A stretch of DNA of 64,000 nucleotides from Mytilus californianus (GCF_021869535.1 NW_026262712.1:107567640-107631639); one strand, 5' to 3'; counted from the first letter of the stretch, positions 34,221 to 44,980 are shown. Notes: a model not told the origin generated them from the letters alone. Numbers and translations: made by a program.

Positions 34221-35914
34221 TTATACGCCCATTTACGGGACGTATTATGGTATACCGTTGTCCGTCTGTCAGTCCGTCGTCAACATGTCGGACATTAACT
34301 CAAAAATGCTTTTACCAATTTGCATAAAACTTTGGTGAATTGTTTATATCTATTGACGTGAGCTCCCTTTCATTTTTAGCTCACCTGACCTGAAAGGTCA
34401 AGTGAGCTTTTCTCATCACTTTGCATCCGTCGTCCGTAAACTTTTACAAAAATCTTCTCCTCTGAAACTACTGGGCCAAATGCACCCAAACTTAATCACA
34501 ATCATCATTCAAGTATCTAGTTTAAAAAATGTGTCCGGTGACCCGGCCAACCAACCAAGATGGCCGCCATGGCTGAAAATAGAACATAGGGTTAAAATGT
34601 AGATTTTGGCTTATATCTCTGAAACCAAAGCATTTAGAGCAAATCTGACTTAGGTAAAATTGTTTATCAGGTCAAGATCTATCTGCCCTGAAATTTTCGG
34701 ATGAATCAGACAACCCGTTGTTGGGTTGCTGCCCCTGAATTGGTAATTTTAAGAAAATTTTGCAGCTTTTGGTTATTATCTTGAATATTATTATAGATAG
34801 AGATAAACTGTAAACAGCAATAATGTACAGCAAAGTTAGATCTACAAATAAGTCAACATGACCAAAATTGTCAATTGACCCCTTAAGGAGTTATTGCCCT
34901 TTATAGTCAATTTTTTTCAAATTTTCATAAATTTTGTAAATTTTTGTAAATGTTTACAAAATATTTTCCACTGAAACTACCGGGCCAAGTTCATTATAGA
35001 TAGAGATAATAGTAAGGAGCAAGAATGTTCAGTAAAGTAAGATCTACAAACACATCACCATCACCAAAACACAATTTTGTCATGAATCCATCTGTGTCCT
35101 TTGTTTAATATGCACATAGACCAAGGTGAGCGACACAGGCTCTTTAGAGCCTCTAGTTTATAAAATTTAGATTTTACATTTCCGAGTTATGGGGTTTTAT
35201 TCATTAAAAAAAGGGGGATTTTCCAGTTTTCGGACAATAAGTCAAGAATGCTTTCACCAACTTGCAAGAAATTGTGGTGAATTGTTTATATCTATTGACA
35301 TGAGCTCCCTTTCGATTTTTATAAATTTTAGATTTTACGTTTCCGAGTTACAGGGTTTTCTTCATAAAAAAAGGGGGGATTTTCCAGTTTTCGGACAAAA
35401 ACTCTAAAATGCTTACAGCAATTCTTATGAAACTTTGGTGAATTGTTTGTATGTATTGATGTAAGCTCCCTTTAGAATTTTATAAATTTTACATTTTACA
35501 TTTCTGAGTTATGGGGTTTTATTCATTAAAAAAAGGGGTGATTTTCCAGTTTTCGAACAATAACTCAAATATGCTGTCACCAATTCTCATGAAACTTTGG
35601 TGAATTGTTTATATCTATTGTTGTAAGCTCCCTTTTTATTTTCATAAATTTCTAATATGACATTGAGAATTAATTGAACTTTATTTGTTTATAGTCTGAC
35701 AACAGGTTTACTAAGTATTGCACAACAGCAAGAAATCTTTAATTGCATATTCAATTCATATAACCAATTTCAAGATCTTTGACTACATTTATTCAGAAAC
35801 CTATAATATGTCAAATATTTAATTACAATCCAAATTCAGACCTGAATCAAGCTTGAATATTGTGTCCATTTTTGCCCCAACTGTTCAGGGTTTGACCTCT
35901 GCGGGCGTATCTAG
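34221..35914 (+). mobile_element. TACGCCC-type tandem element (family C), inner copy
   Basis: The head TTATACGCCCATTTACGGGACGTA forms a hairpin and is followed by a GTCCGTCTGTCAGTCCGTCG leader. Monomers of about 150-170 bp start TTTTCCAGTTTTCGGACAA. The tail has the inverted motif GCGGGCGTAT and ends CTAG (35911-35914) directly before T. The flanking family D monomer reads on across the insertion. It is split by a family A copy. Confidence 0.8.
34378..35156 (+). mobile_element. GCTCACC-type tandem element (family A), copy 1
   Basis: 779 bp. Head hairpin GCTCACCTGACC TGAA AGGTCAAGTGAGC, then the leader CATCCGTCGTCCG. The tail has the inverted motif GGTGAGC, the palindrome AGGCTCTTTAGAGCCT (35137-35152) and CTAG at 35153-35156, next to T. 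It lies inside a run of T in a family C monomer, the innermost of the nested set. No coding capacity. Confidence 0.85.
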
Positions 35915-36839
35915 TTGTGTTTTGGTCTGTTTTTCTTAAACTATAAGCAATAGGTCAACTATATTTGTTGTATGGAAGAATTGTTAGCTGTACATGCCTG
36001 CCTGGCATGGTTCATCTGACCTTGACCTCATTTTCATGGTTCATTGGTCAATGTTTAGTTTTCTTGGTTAATGTTAAGTTTATGTGACAGTTGTAATAAA
36101 GCTTTATATTAAGGGCTATCAACACAATATCAGTGATTAGTAAAGAAGGCGAGACATTTCAGCGTGTGCACTGTTGTTGGACAACAACTCAAAAATGCTT
36201 TAAGCAGTTCGCATGAAACTTGGGTGAATTATTTATAGCTATTGATGTAATCTCCCTATAGATTTTCATAAATTTCAAATATGACATTGAGAAGAAATTG
36301 AACTTTATTCTTTATAGTCTGGCAACAGATTTATTAAGTATTGCGCAACAGCACAGTTTATTGCACAACAGCAAGAAATCTTTAATTGAATATAAATTCA
36401 ATTCATATAACCGATTTCAAGTTCTTTGACTACATTTATTCAGAAACTATAATATGTAAAATATTTAATTACAATCCAAATACAGACCTGTATCAAGCTT
36501 GAATATTGTGTCCATTTTTGCCCCAACTGTTCAGGGTTGGACCTCTGCGGTGTATCCAGCTGCGCTCAGCGAATCAGTTTATTTCTTAATTAAGAACTCC
36601 TTTTTTCATTCATAAATTACTTTAAACTTGGAAATATAATTTTGCTTGGAGTTATAGTTTCTAAAAAAGTATTGTCATTGAAAGAGTTGACATGTTGCAA
36701 TGTACATTTATTCTACATAGTTCTATGGTACCAAATCAAAAGTTTATATAAAAGAAAGAAGTCAAAGGTTTCCCATCACAGTTTAGTTACATACATTTTT
36801 TTTGTACCTGAGGTCGTTGAATATAGATCATTATATAAA

Positions 36840-36885
36840 TAAGGAGATGTGTTATGATTGCCAATGAAACAACTATCATCCATAC
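36840..36885 (+). repeat. Short fragment of the AGATGTGG-type dispersed element
   Basis: AGGAGATGTGTTATGATTGCCAATG and a few bases on; nothing more of the element is present. Confidence 0.5.
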
Positions 36886-37029
36886 TTACCAGTAACAAAC
36901 CACATTTGCAGAGTTGAATAAAATACAGTTGATAACATTTACTTATTTCTAAAAAGAAAATGCCTAACTATTTTAAACAGTATTTGAATATCAATTATAT
37001 GGTCATTTTTATAAACTTCCTGTTACAAA

Positions 37030-37260
37030 ACTTTGAATTTTTCGAAAAACTAAGGATTTTCTTATCCAAGGAATAGATTACCTTAGCCGTATTTGGCACA
37101 ATTTTTTGGAATTTTGGGTCCTCAATGCTCTTCAACTTTGTACTTGTTTGGCTTTATAACTATTTTGATCTGAGCGTCACTGATTAGTCTTATGTAGACG
37201 AAACGCGAGTCTGGCGTATTAAATTATAATCCTGGTACCTTTGATAACTAATTTGACTAT
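37030..37260 (+). mobile_element. Retroelement fragment carrying a hammerhead motif
   Basis: AT-rich segment from about AAGGATTTTCTTATCC through CTCAATGCTCTTCAACTTTG to ATCCTGGTACCTTTGATAAC, with the hammerhead at 37174-37217. I recognise this block as a common bivalve repeat. Hammerheads of this small stem III form are known from the terminal repeats of Penelope-like retroelements and from retrozymes. Confidence 0.6.
37174..37217 (+). ncRNA. Hammerhead ribozyme-like motif, mutated core
   Basis: In order: stem I strand GCGTCA; core CTGATTA (37180-37186; consensus CTGATGA, so the second-last base is changed); stem II GTCT-TATGT-AGAC; GAAA at 37200-37203; a tiny stem III; the cleavage triplet GTC at 37209-37211; then TGGCGT pairing back to stem I. 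The core change and a C-to-A change in stem III should abolish or greatly weaken cleavage. Minimal stem III versions are thought to act as dimers. Confidence 0.75.
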
Positions 37261-37880
37261 AAACATAGATAAAAAAGGTACAAACTGGATATAATGCACA
37301 AGTTCATAAACAAGTGAGAACAAACGCCTTCATATAGTGCTCAGAATATGACATTCATAAAACTTGTTCAATATCATTAGAGAACTCTAAATCTTAAATA
37401 CTGAAAGCCACCTCTGATAAGTACACTGTACTATGCAAGATAATGATATAACTGGACTAAAAATACACACAACCTGTAATTAACTGCCTTTACAGCGCTT
37501 TCACGCTTTGATTTTTTCTCCCGTGTGTTTAGCGGGTTTTTTGAAAGATAGGTTTTTGTACCTTCTGTTTGAGTAAGTTACATGTACTTGTATTGTGACT
37601 GTCATTTGTTTTTGTATTGTGTGTATAGTTTATGTTATGTAGACCTGTAAGTTTTTGTGATCTAAGCCTAATAAATGTTTTTACATACTTTTCTTTTGTT
37701 TGAAATTTGCCAGAGAGAGTTAAAAGATTGAAGAGTAATTCTGCAGTTAAAGAGATTTTATGGTTAAAAGTTGACCAAATAAAACAATACCATTCAAACT
37801 GTTACAGGTTGATCAGCTTTTGAGAATTTTCCCACCTCCTTGCTTTTGTACTTTTGTTGAAAAATTTTGTACAATATTTA

Positions 37881-38031
37881 AGGAATGACTGTAATATTTC
37901 TTCTTTCTTTGAAGAAATAACATCAAAAATGTGGTGCACACTGAATAACCCATGTAGAGGGTTATTTAAAAGTGTGCACCACATTTTTTATGTTATTTCG
38001 AATAGACAGAAAACATATTACAGTCATTCCT
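37881..38031. mobile_element. 151-bp fold-back MITE
   Basis: An almost complete palindrome. Arms AGGAATGACTGTAATAT / ATATTACAGTCATTCCT enclose a second stem from GAAATAACAT and ATGTGGTGCACAC to GTGTGCACCACAT and ATGTTATTTC, with a small loop near 37953-37960. TA flanks both sides (37879-37880 and 38032-38033), fitting a TA target duplication. Frames on both strands are palindrome by-products. Confidence 0.85.
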
Positions 38032-38189
38032 TATAATTTAATTCTAAAAAGGAGTAAATCATGATGAAAACGTTGATGACGTCACGGTCAAATGACAAAA
38101 TTGTGTCTATGAGCTGATAGACAAAAAACACTTTCAGCAAATCAGAAGACGTGTTACATCCAAAATTAAATTATATAGTAGTATAAAAG

Positions 38190-38440
38190 TAAGAAGATGT
38201 GGTATGATTGCCAATGAGACAACTATCCACTAGAGTTCAAATAATGTGGAAGTAAGCAATCAGAGGTCAGTGACTGGTCACCATACAACCTTCAACAATG
38301 AGAAAAAACTATCTGTATAGTCAGCTATAAAACACCCAGACCTGAAAAAATGAAACAATTCAAAGAGAAAACAAACACCTGATTCATAACAATTGAAATC
38401 AATTGATGAAAAACAAATATGACAGACAACCACTGAATTA
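38190..38440 (+). repeat. AGATGTGG-type dispersed element, truncated copy beside an exon
   Basis: Runs from AAGATGTGGTATGATTGCCAA to ACAACCACTGAATTAC, where full copies would continue. Only eight bases (TTTATTAG) separate its end from the first visible exon of the ankyrin gene, so the acceptor region lies next to repeat DNA. Confidence 0.8.
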
Positions 38441-38449
38441 CTTTATTAG

Positions 38450-38540
38450 ATGTTGCAGCATCAGCAGGCGATGGGAGGTTTTATGTTTCCTGGAGAATCA
38501 GATGAGGATGAAGATGAAGAAAATGAGGAAGAAATACAAA
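38450..38540 (+). CDS. ANKRD49: ANKRD49-like protein, first visible exon
   Basis: ATG at 38450 opens a frame reading ...GGFMFPGESDEDEDEENEEEIQ to the donor A|GTAATA at 38541 (30 codons plus one base, phase 1). The acidic run just before the ankyrin repeats corresponds to the acidic N-terminal part of vertebrate ANKRD49, and the phase fits the exon at 42410. The ATG follows TTTATTAG, so this could be an internal exon with its acceptor at 38449 or the start exon itself; vertebrate proteins have about 40-50 more N-terminal residues. Confidence 0.65.
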
Positions 38541-39179
38541 GTAATATAATTGTAGCTAAGAAATGTATAATTAAAGCTAAGTTCAATAGAATGCTTTATG
38601 AAAATAATGCCATTAAAATATACATCAAACCAGTAAAAAGAGACATTGTGTTTACATACAAATAACATCAATAAGAGAGCCACTTAGCCTAACAACACAA
38701 AATGAGCATGCAAAGGTCACCTCATTAGTGAGATGACAATGAAAAGAGTAAAATAACAAAAATACCGAACTCCAAGGAAAATTCAAAACAGAAAGTCCCT
38801 TATCAAATGGCAAAATCAAAATCTCAAACAAATCAAACGAATGGAAAACATATATCTGACTTGGTAAAGGCATTTTTGTATGTATAAAATGGTGGATTAA
38901 ACCTAGTTGAAACTCATACCATATTGTATGCTTTCCAAAAAAGCTAAACATTAATTCTAAATTCCAGAAAATAATTTGAAAGATTTTTGTTTTTCTTCAC
39001 ATTTTTTATACATGTTCATATTGTTGATTACCTATATTTAGAAAAAAAAACCCCTGAAATTTTAATTAATTGGGATGAAATGCTAAACTGCAATTTCACT
39101 AGAAGCATAAAACCAAATGTTGGAGATAATTTGAAATTAAGTTTTTATAAAGATAGTTTTAAATTGTAAACTCATTTTT

Positions 39180-40884
39180 AGCTCACCTGGCCCAAAGGGC
39201 CAAGTGAGCTTTTCTCATCACTTGGCGTCCGTCGTCCGTCGTCCTGCGTCCGTCGTCCGTAAACTTTTACAAAAATCTTCTCCTCTGAAACTACAGGGCC
39301 AAATTTGACCAAACTTGGCCACAATCATCATTGGGGTATCTAGTTTAAAAAATGTGTCCGGTGACCAGGCCAACCAACTAAGATGGCCGCCATGGCTAAA
39401 AATAGAACATAGGGGTAAAATGTAGATTTTGGCTTATATCTCTGAAACCAAAGCATTTAGAGCAAATCTGACATTGGGTAAAATTGTTTATCAGGTCAAG
39501 ATCTATCTGCCCTGAAATTTTCAGATGAATCTGACAACCCGTTGTTGGGTTGCTGCCCCTGAATTGGTAATTTTAAGGAAATTTTGCCGTTTTTGGTTAT
39601 TATCTTGAATATTATTATAGATAGAGATAAACTGTAAACAGCAATAATGATCAGCAAAGTAAGATCTACAAATAAGTCAACTTGACCAAAATGGTCAGTT
39701 GACCCCTTTAGGAGTTATTGCCCTTATAGTCAATTTTTAACCATTTTTCGTAAATTTTTGTAATCTTTTACAAAAATCTTCTCCTCTGAAACTACTAAGA
39801 CAAATTTAACCAAACTTGTCCACAATCATCATTAGGGTATCTATATAAAAAAATGTGTCCGATGACCCCACCTGTGAACAAAGATGGCCGACATGGCTAA
39901 AAAATAGTACATAGAGTAAAATGCAGCTTTTGAACAGATACATCATGTTAAGGAGGGGTATTTGCGAAAAATACCAGTCGAGAGAATGTTAAATTTCGCG
40001 AGCCGTAAGGCGAGCGAAATTCATTCTCAAGACTGGTATTTTTCGCAAATACCCCTCAAGAACATGCTATATCTGTTTAATTACACCGAATGTTAACGTA
40101 CAAAACGCATTGATGATCGTGACATAAAACGCATTGATGATCATGACATTACAAGCGTCCAGTCGGATAGAGTATTTTTTGGCAAATACCACGGCAGATA
40201 GGGTAAAAAAGGCATATCCTTTTTGCATATACCCCGGCGCTGTTTAAAAATGAACGATATTCATTTGATAAAAGTAAATTGGTGAAAAATACACTGGCTA
40301 TCAACCAATCAAAACCCAGGATTCTTACATAAGGTGTAATTATGGCTCATATCTCTGAAACCTAAGCATTTAGAGCAAATCTGACAAGGATAAAATTGTT
40401 CATTAGGTCAAGATCTATCTGCCCTGAAATTTTCAGACCAATCAGGCAACACATTGTTGGGTTGCTGCCCCTGAATTGGTAATTTTAAGAAAATTTTGCA
40501 GCTTTTGGTTATTATCTTGAATATTATTATAGATAGAGATAAACTGTAAACAGCAATAATGTACAGCAAAGTAAGATCTACAAATAAGTCATCTTGACAA
40601 AAATTGTCAATTGACCCTTAAGGAGTTATTGCCCTTTATAGTCAATTTTTTACAATTTTCATAAATTTTGTAAATTTTTGTAAATTTTTACAAAATATTT
40701 TCCACTGTAACTACTGGGCCAAGTTCATTATAGATAGAGATAATTGTTAGCAGCAAGAATGTTCAGTAAAGTAAGATCTACAAACACATCACCATCACAC
40801 AATTTTGTCATGAATCCATCTCTGTCCTTTGTTTAATATGCACATAGACCAAGGTGAGCGACACAGGCTCTTTAGAGCCTCAAG
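39180..40884 (+). mobile_element. GCTCACC-type tandem element (family A), copy 2
   Basis: Head hairpin GCTCACCTGGCC CAAA GGGCCAAGTGAGC, then a leader of repeated CGTCCGTCGTC. Long monomers share AAACTTTTACAAAAATCTTC and TATAGATAGAGATAAACTG. The tail has GGTGAGC, the palindrome AGGCTCTTTAGAGCCT and CAAG (a one-base variant of CTAG) next to T. It is interrupted by a fold-back element at 39933-40342. It lies in the first visible intron of the ankyrin gene. Confidence 0.85.
39933..40342. mobile_element. Fold-back element inserted in family A copy 2
   Basis: Family A monomers elsewhere read straight across this point, so about 410 bp were inserted. The left part is a giant hairpin: 39933-39979 pairs with 40031-40078, including a perfect 26-bp stem (AGGGGTATTTGCGAAAAATA...), extended by GAGAATG/CATTCTC and ATTTCGC/GCGAAAT around the loop GAGCCGTAAGGCGA. 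To the right are a direct repeat of AAAACGCATTGATGATC and an end (GGTGTAATTA) inverse to TAATTACACC at 40079-40088. Confidence 0.8.
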
Positions 40885-40962
40885 TTTTTTTAAATGTAAA
40901 TAGTACATACATAATGATGATTGTGTTTTACTTACTACTCAACTGATAATTTGTGTGTTTTT

Positions 40963-42150
40963 ATATTTTTGCGGTCGTATATTGGTATCACGTCATCGTC
41001 AGCGTCGTCATCATCAGCGCCGTCCGAAGACATTTGGTTTCCGGACAATAACTTTAGTAATTGTGAATAGAAATCTATGAAACTTAAACACAAGGTTTAT
41101 AACCACAAAAGGAAGGTTGGGATTGATTTTGGGGGTTATAGTCCTAACAGTTTAGGAATTAGGGGCCAGAAAGGGGCCCAAATAAGCATTTTTCTAGTTT
41201 CCAGACAATAACTTGTGGAATGGTGTATGGATCTCTCTGAAATTATACCACAAGTTTCCATACCACAAAGGGATGGTTAGGATTGGCTTTTGGGGGTTAT
41301 GGCTCAAACCGTTTAGGATTTAGGGGCGAAAAAGGGGGATAACAAGGGTTGCCTGGTTAATGGACAATTAAAAAAAAGTACAATGTTATGTTTGGATTAC
41401 CTCCCTTACACTGCTTTTGAATTATGTATAAAGAAATGTTGTATTGTCTTGAGGTGATTAGCTGTCAATTTATTTTTAGAAGTTACTATTTAAAAATGCT
41501 GATTAAGGAATATTAATTTTGGCCATGATTATGTACAATGTATGTCATTTTCTATTTTAAGACTTTTATGATGTTTTTAAATGGGTAATTATGGTTGCAA
41601 ACTCCATTGGAAATTTGAATTGAGATTATGACCATATCTTGAGGGACAGAATGTTTTTTTTTGGGAAAAGGGGGGGGGGGGGGGAGGTGAAAAAAAAGGG
41701 GGGGGGGGGTTAAAAAGAAATTGTGAGGGGGGACAATTTTTTCTCATTTCAGATTTATGAAATTAAAAAGAAAATTTCTTCAAATATTTTTTTTTTGCAA
41801 AAAAAAAGGGGGGGGGGGGATTTTTTTTTTGGGGGGGTCAATTCGCAACAGCATAGTGTATTGCACAAAAGCCAAAAAAAAGGGGGGGTAATTTTTTTTT
41901 TTTGGGGGGGGTCAATTCGCAACAGCATAGTGTATTGCACAAAAGCAAAAAATTGAATATAAATTAAAATCACATAACCAATTCTAAGTTCTTTGACTAC
42001 AGTTATTCTGTGTCAGAAACCTATTATGTGTCAAATATTTAATTACAATCCAAATTCAGACCTGTATCAAGCGCGAATATTGTGTCCATTTTTGCCCCAA
42101 CTGTTCAGGGTTGGACCTCTGCGGTCGTATCCAGCTGCGCTTGGCGAAAC
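40963..42150 (+). mobile_element. GGTCGTAT-type tandem element (family B), copy 2
   Basis: Starts at GCGGTCGTATATTGGTAT with a GTCGTCATC leader; the first arm of the head hairpin is missing. Two or more monomers with GGGGCCAGAAAGGGG are followed by low-complexity G and T runs (41640-41900). The tail has CCCCAACTGTTCAGGG, TGCGGTCGTAT and a GC-rich end. It lies in the first visible intron of the ankyrin gene. Confidence 0.75.
41660..41950 (+). repeat. G-run low-complexity block with a short tandem duplication
   Basis: Several runs of 7-14 G alternate with runs of A or T. A unit of about 77 bp containing CAATTCGCAACAGCATAG is duplicated. The G runs could form quadruplexes on one strand; assembly is also least reliable here. 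Confidence 0.7.
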
Positions 42151-42159
42151 AATTTATTA

Positions 42160-42285
42160 TAAGTATGTCTATATACACAACGTATGCATACTCATCACTT
42201 ATAAATATGTGTATATACACAACGTATGCATACTCATCACTTATAAATATGTGTATATACACAACGTATGCATACTCATCACATT
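42160..42285 (+). repeat. 42-bp tandem repeat, three copies
   Basis: CGTATGCATA starts at 42181, 42223 and 42265. It begins directly after the family B tail. As 42 is divisible by three, the frames over it look regular but carry no other sign of coding. Confidence 0.9.
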
Positions 42286-42409
42286 TGTTTCTTTTTTAAA
42301 CAATTCATATGATTTATATGGATCTGTTCCAATGATTATTGAAAATAAATGATTTGGATTTGAATATATATTTTTAATGTTCAGCCTATATATTTTTCGG
42401 AATTTTCAG

Positions 42410-42570
42410 ATGATCCAAAGAAAAGAATATTATGGGCTGCAGAAAATAATCATTTAGATATAGCAGACTCATTGCTACAGACAGACCCAGAATTGATCAA
42501 ATCTTGTGATGATGACATGTATACTCCACTTCATAGAGCATGTTATAATGGTCATGTTGATATGGTTAAG
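42410..42570 (+). CDS. ANKRD49: ANKRD49-like protein, second visible exon
   Basis: Acceptor GGAATTTTCAG (ending 42409), donor AAG|GTAGGA at 42571; phase 1 in, phase 0 out. It encodes KKRILWAAENNHLDIADSLL followed by DDDMYTPLHRACYNGHVDMVK, an ankyrin repeat with the TPLHxAxxxGH signature. The LLWAAE-type phrase before the first repeat and the DEDEYTPLHRAAYSGH-type phrase are, from memory, characteristic of ANKRD49. That is the main ground for the name. Confidence 0.9.
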
Positions 42571-43032
42571 GTAGGAATGAAGTAAAAGGAATGAAAAGAG
42601 ATCATTTGAACATTTACATTATCAGTAACAGCTAAACTCCCTCCATTGATTGGATTTTCGTGAATTTTATAGGTAGTTAAACCACATTCAAAGAAGAACA
42701 CATTTTTCAAAGGCTTGTGTACTTACTTTGGCAAAACACCGAAATAAAATATCTATGAAAATACAAATTTTTTTCAATCAACGAAAATTTATATTAACGA
42801 AAATAAATGAATCCACAGTATGTTACCAATCTGAACCAAGCTTTCAAATTTTAATACAAAAATCAATTGAATGTTCTCAATGAAGAATCATCTTCTTTTT
42901 TTGTTATCAAATGACAAACATGGCAACCAAAGAAAAATCTTAATTTTTAGGCATTATTTGGCCAAGAGAATGGTCAAGTTTAACATTTAACATAGTCACC
43001 AGGTGAACATAACATAGCCTTTCAAGGCTTTT

Positions 43033-43891
43033 TGTCGAGCCTTCGACTTTTGTCGAAAAAGCGAGACATAGCGATCCTACATTCCGTCGGCGTCGTCGGC
43101 GTCCACAAATATTCACTCTGTGGTTAAAGTTTTCGAAATTTTAATAACTTTCTTAAACTATTCTGGATTTCTACCAAACTTGGACAGAAGCTTGTTTATG
43201 ATCATAAGATAATATTCAAAAGTAAATTTTGTAAAAAAAAAATTCCATTTTTTCCGTATTTTACTTATAAATGGACTTAGTTTTTCTGCCAGGAAACATT
43301 ACATTCACTCTGTGGTTAAAGTTTTTGAAATTTTAATTACTTTCTTAAACTATCCTGGATTTGTACCAAACTTGGAAAGAAGCTTGTTTATGATCATAAG
43401 ATAGTATCCAGAAGTAAATTTTGTAAAAAAAAAAATCAATTTTTTCCGTATTTTACTTATAAATGGACTTAGTTTTTCTGCCAGTTAACATTACATTCAC
43501 TCTGTGGTTAAAGTTTTTAAAATTTTAACAACTTTCTTAAACTATCCTGGATTTGTACCAAACTTGGACAGAAGCTTGTCTATGATTAAAAGCTAGTATC
43601 TAAAAGGAAATTTTGTTAAAATTTTGTTCCATTTTTTCCGTATTTTACTTATAAATGGACTTAGTTTTTCTTCCAGTTAACATTACATAACAGTCTGCAG
43701 TTTAAGTTTTTAAAACATTTATTAGATTCATAAACTATCCTGGATTTTTACCAAACTTGGACAGAAGCTACTTACAATCAAAAGATAGTATAGAGAGGAA
43801 TATTTTTATTAATTTTTTTCCTCAATTTTGTTGAGCCTGTGATTAACAGCAAAAGTAGGCGAGACACTGGGTTCCGCGGAACCCTTACGAA
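43033..43891 (+). mobile_element. GTCGAGCC-type tandem element (family F)
   Basis: Head hairpin GTCGAGCCTTCGACTTTTGTCGAA...GCGAGAC, a CGTCGGCGTCGTCGGCGTC leader, then four monomers of about 187 bp, each with CACTCTGTGGTTAAAG and AAATGGACTTAGTTTTTCT. The tail has the inverted GGCGAGACA, the perfect palindrome GGGTTCCGCGGAACCC (about 43869-43884) and ends shortly after, next to T-rich DNA. It lies in the second visible intron of the ankyrin gene. Confidence 0.85.
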
Positions 43892-44351
43892 TTTTTTAAT
43901 TTTAGAATTGAGAATGGAAACGGGGAATGTGTCAAAGAGCAGAAAACAACCCAAGGCCACCAATGGGTCTGTTTGTTTGATTGGTTTTCCGTTTTTTTTT
44001 AATTGACTAATATTTTTACAATCTCGCTGTTCACATGATTAAATTTAGCTAGAAGACAACTGAAAAATCATGGACATGTAATTTAGATTATTATGTCTAT
44101 TAACAACATTCACATTGTCAATAGATAAAGTAAATGATTTCTCATTTTGAAAGACATACATGTATTGGTTTGTAAAGTACAATTGCTTTTTGCTCCGTTT
44201 GCTGTAGATTCAGTCTGCATTTCTCTCCTTACTGATGAGACAGAAACCAAACAACACAAAAACCTGACATCAAGTATAGACACAGGTGTACATGATATAT
44301 CATGTGAATAAATTCAACAGAGCCTATCAAAGATATACTTTTTATTTACAG

Positions 44352-44672
44352 TTATTGATTAGAAATAATGCAGATATTAAAGCTATGACAACAGATGGAT
44401 GGCAACCAATACACAGTGCTGCACGATGGAATCAGTCAGCAGTTATTCAAGTTTTACTGGAACATAATGCAGATATAAATGCACAGACAAATGGTGGTCA
44501 AACACCGCTACATCTAGCTTCTTCCTGTAAAGATACTCGAGAGACAATAATATTGCTATTGTCCAATTCCAACACTGATAGAACTATTTCAAACAATCTT
44601 GGTGAAACTGCAGAAACAATTTGTAAAAGAACAAGTGCACTTTGTAAATTATTTGATGAAATAAAAACTTAG
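44352..44672 (+). CDS. ANKRD49: ANKRD49-like protein, terminal exon
   Basis: Acceptor TTTTTATTTACAG (ending 44351), in frame to TAG at 44670-44672. It encodes three further ankyrin units: ADIKAMTTDGWQPIHSAAR, then ADINAQTNGGQTPLHLAS, then a last degenerate unit with NNLGETAETICKRTS before a short tail. Order and phrasing match ANKRD49 (GWTPLHSA, DINAQT, ETA near the C-terminus). The visible gene encodes about 190 residues, against about 239 in human as I recall, the difference being the missing N-terminus. Ankyrin proteins act as binding scaffolds; ANKRD49 has been linked to transcription and spermatogenesis in vertebrates, and no more can be said here. Confidence 0.92.
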   Translation, partial: LLIRNNADIKAMTTDGWQPIHSAARWNQSAVIQVLLEHNADINAQTNGGQTPLHLASSCKDTRETIILLLSNSNTDRTISNNLGETAETICKRTSALCKLFDEIKT

Positions 44673-44980
44673 AATGTATAATAATTGTTACAAAATCTTA
44701 AGAGATAAAACTATTAATATGTGTCTGTAGAATTGTTGATTAATAACCAGGAGCAGAAAATTTCAAACAATAGCTAATGATCTATTGCCATCACTTGCTG
44801 TCTGTTGTTAACATCATACTGCAAAATTTTACTGCAAACAACCTATAGGACATGTTGTGATAAAAGTTGTTTCTTGATCTGTCAGGATATTGTGGTATTA
44901 TTAAACTCCTGAAGTTTGCCTCATAGATTTCTCCAAGTCTTTAATGTAATTGAGGAAGCTCATTGAAAACAAAAAATTGA

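Larger units (their letters stand above)
33405..36172 (+). mobile_element. GTCGAGC-type tandem element (family D), host of family C
   Basis: Head hairpin at about 33409-33443 (GTCGAGCCTGCGAC ... GTCGCAGAAAGCTCGAC), a GGCGGCGGCGG leader, then monomers of about 160-170 bp with TTGACCTCATTTTCATGGTT and GCAATAGGTC. They resume after the inner insertion at 35915. The tail near 36149-36172 carries the inverted motif GGCGAGACA and an imperfect palindrome (CAGCGTGTGCACTG). It is inserted in a run of T within the outer family C monomer. Confidence 0.8.
32699..36576 (+). mobile_element. Outer family C tandem element, host of nested insertions
   Basis: Monomers with CTTTGGTGAATTGTTTATAT and GATTTTACATTTCTGAGTTA appear at 32699-32738, 33330-33402 and 36173-36576. 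The element ends in a tail (GGACCTCTGCGGTGTATCC ... GCGAATCAG). The pieces rejoin in register when the intervening blocks are removed, so one element has been split by a dispersed repeat (32739-33330) and by family D (33405-36172). Its own head is not visible. Confidence 0.65.

Noticed and set aside
44231-44245. CTGATGAGACAGAAAC as a hammerhead core
   Set aside because: Only four bases separate CTGATGA from GAAA, too few for stem II, and no cleavage triplet is in place.
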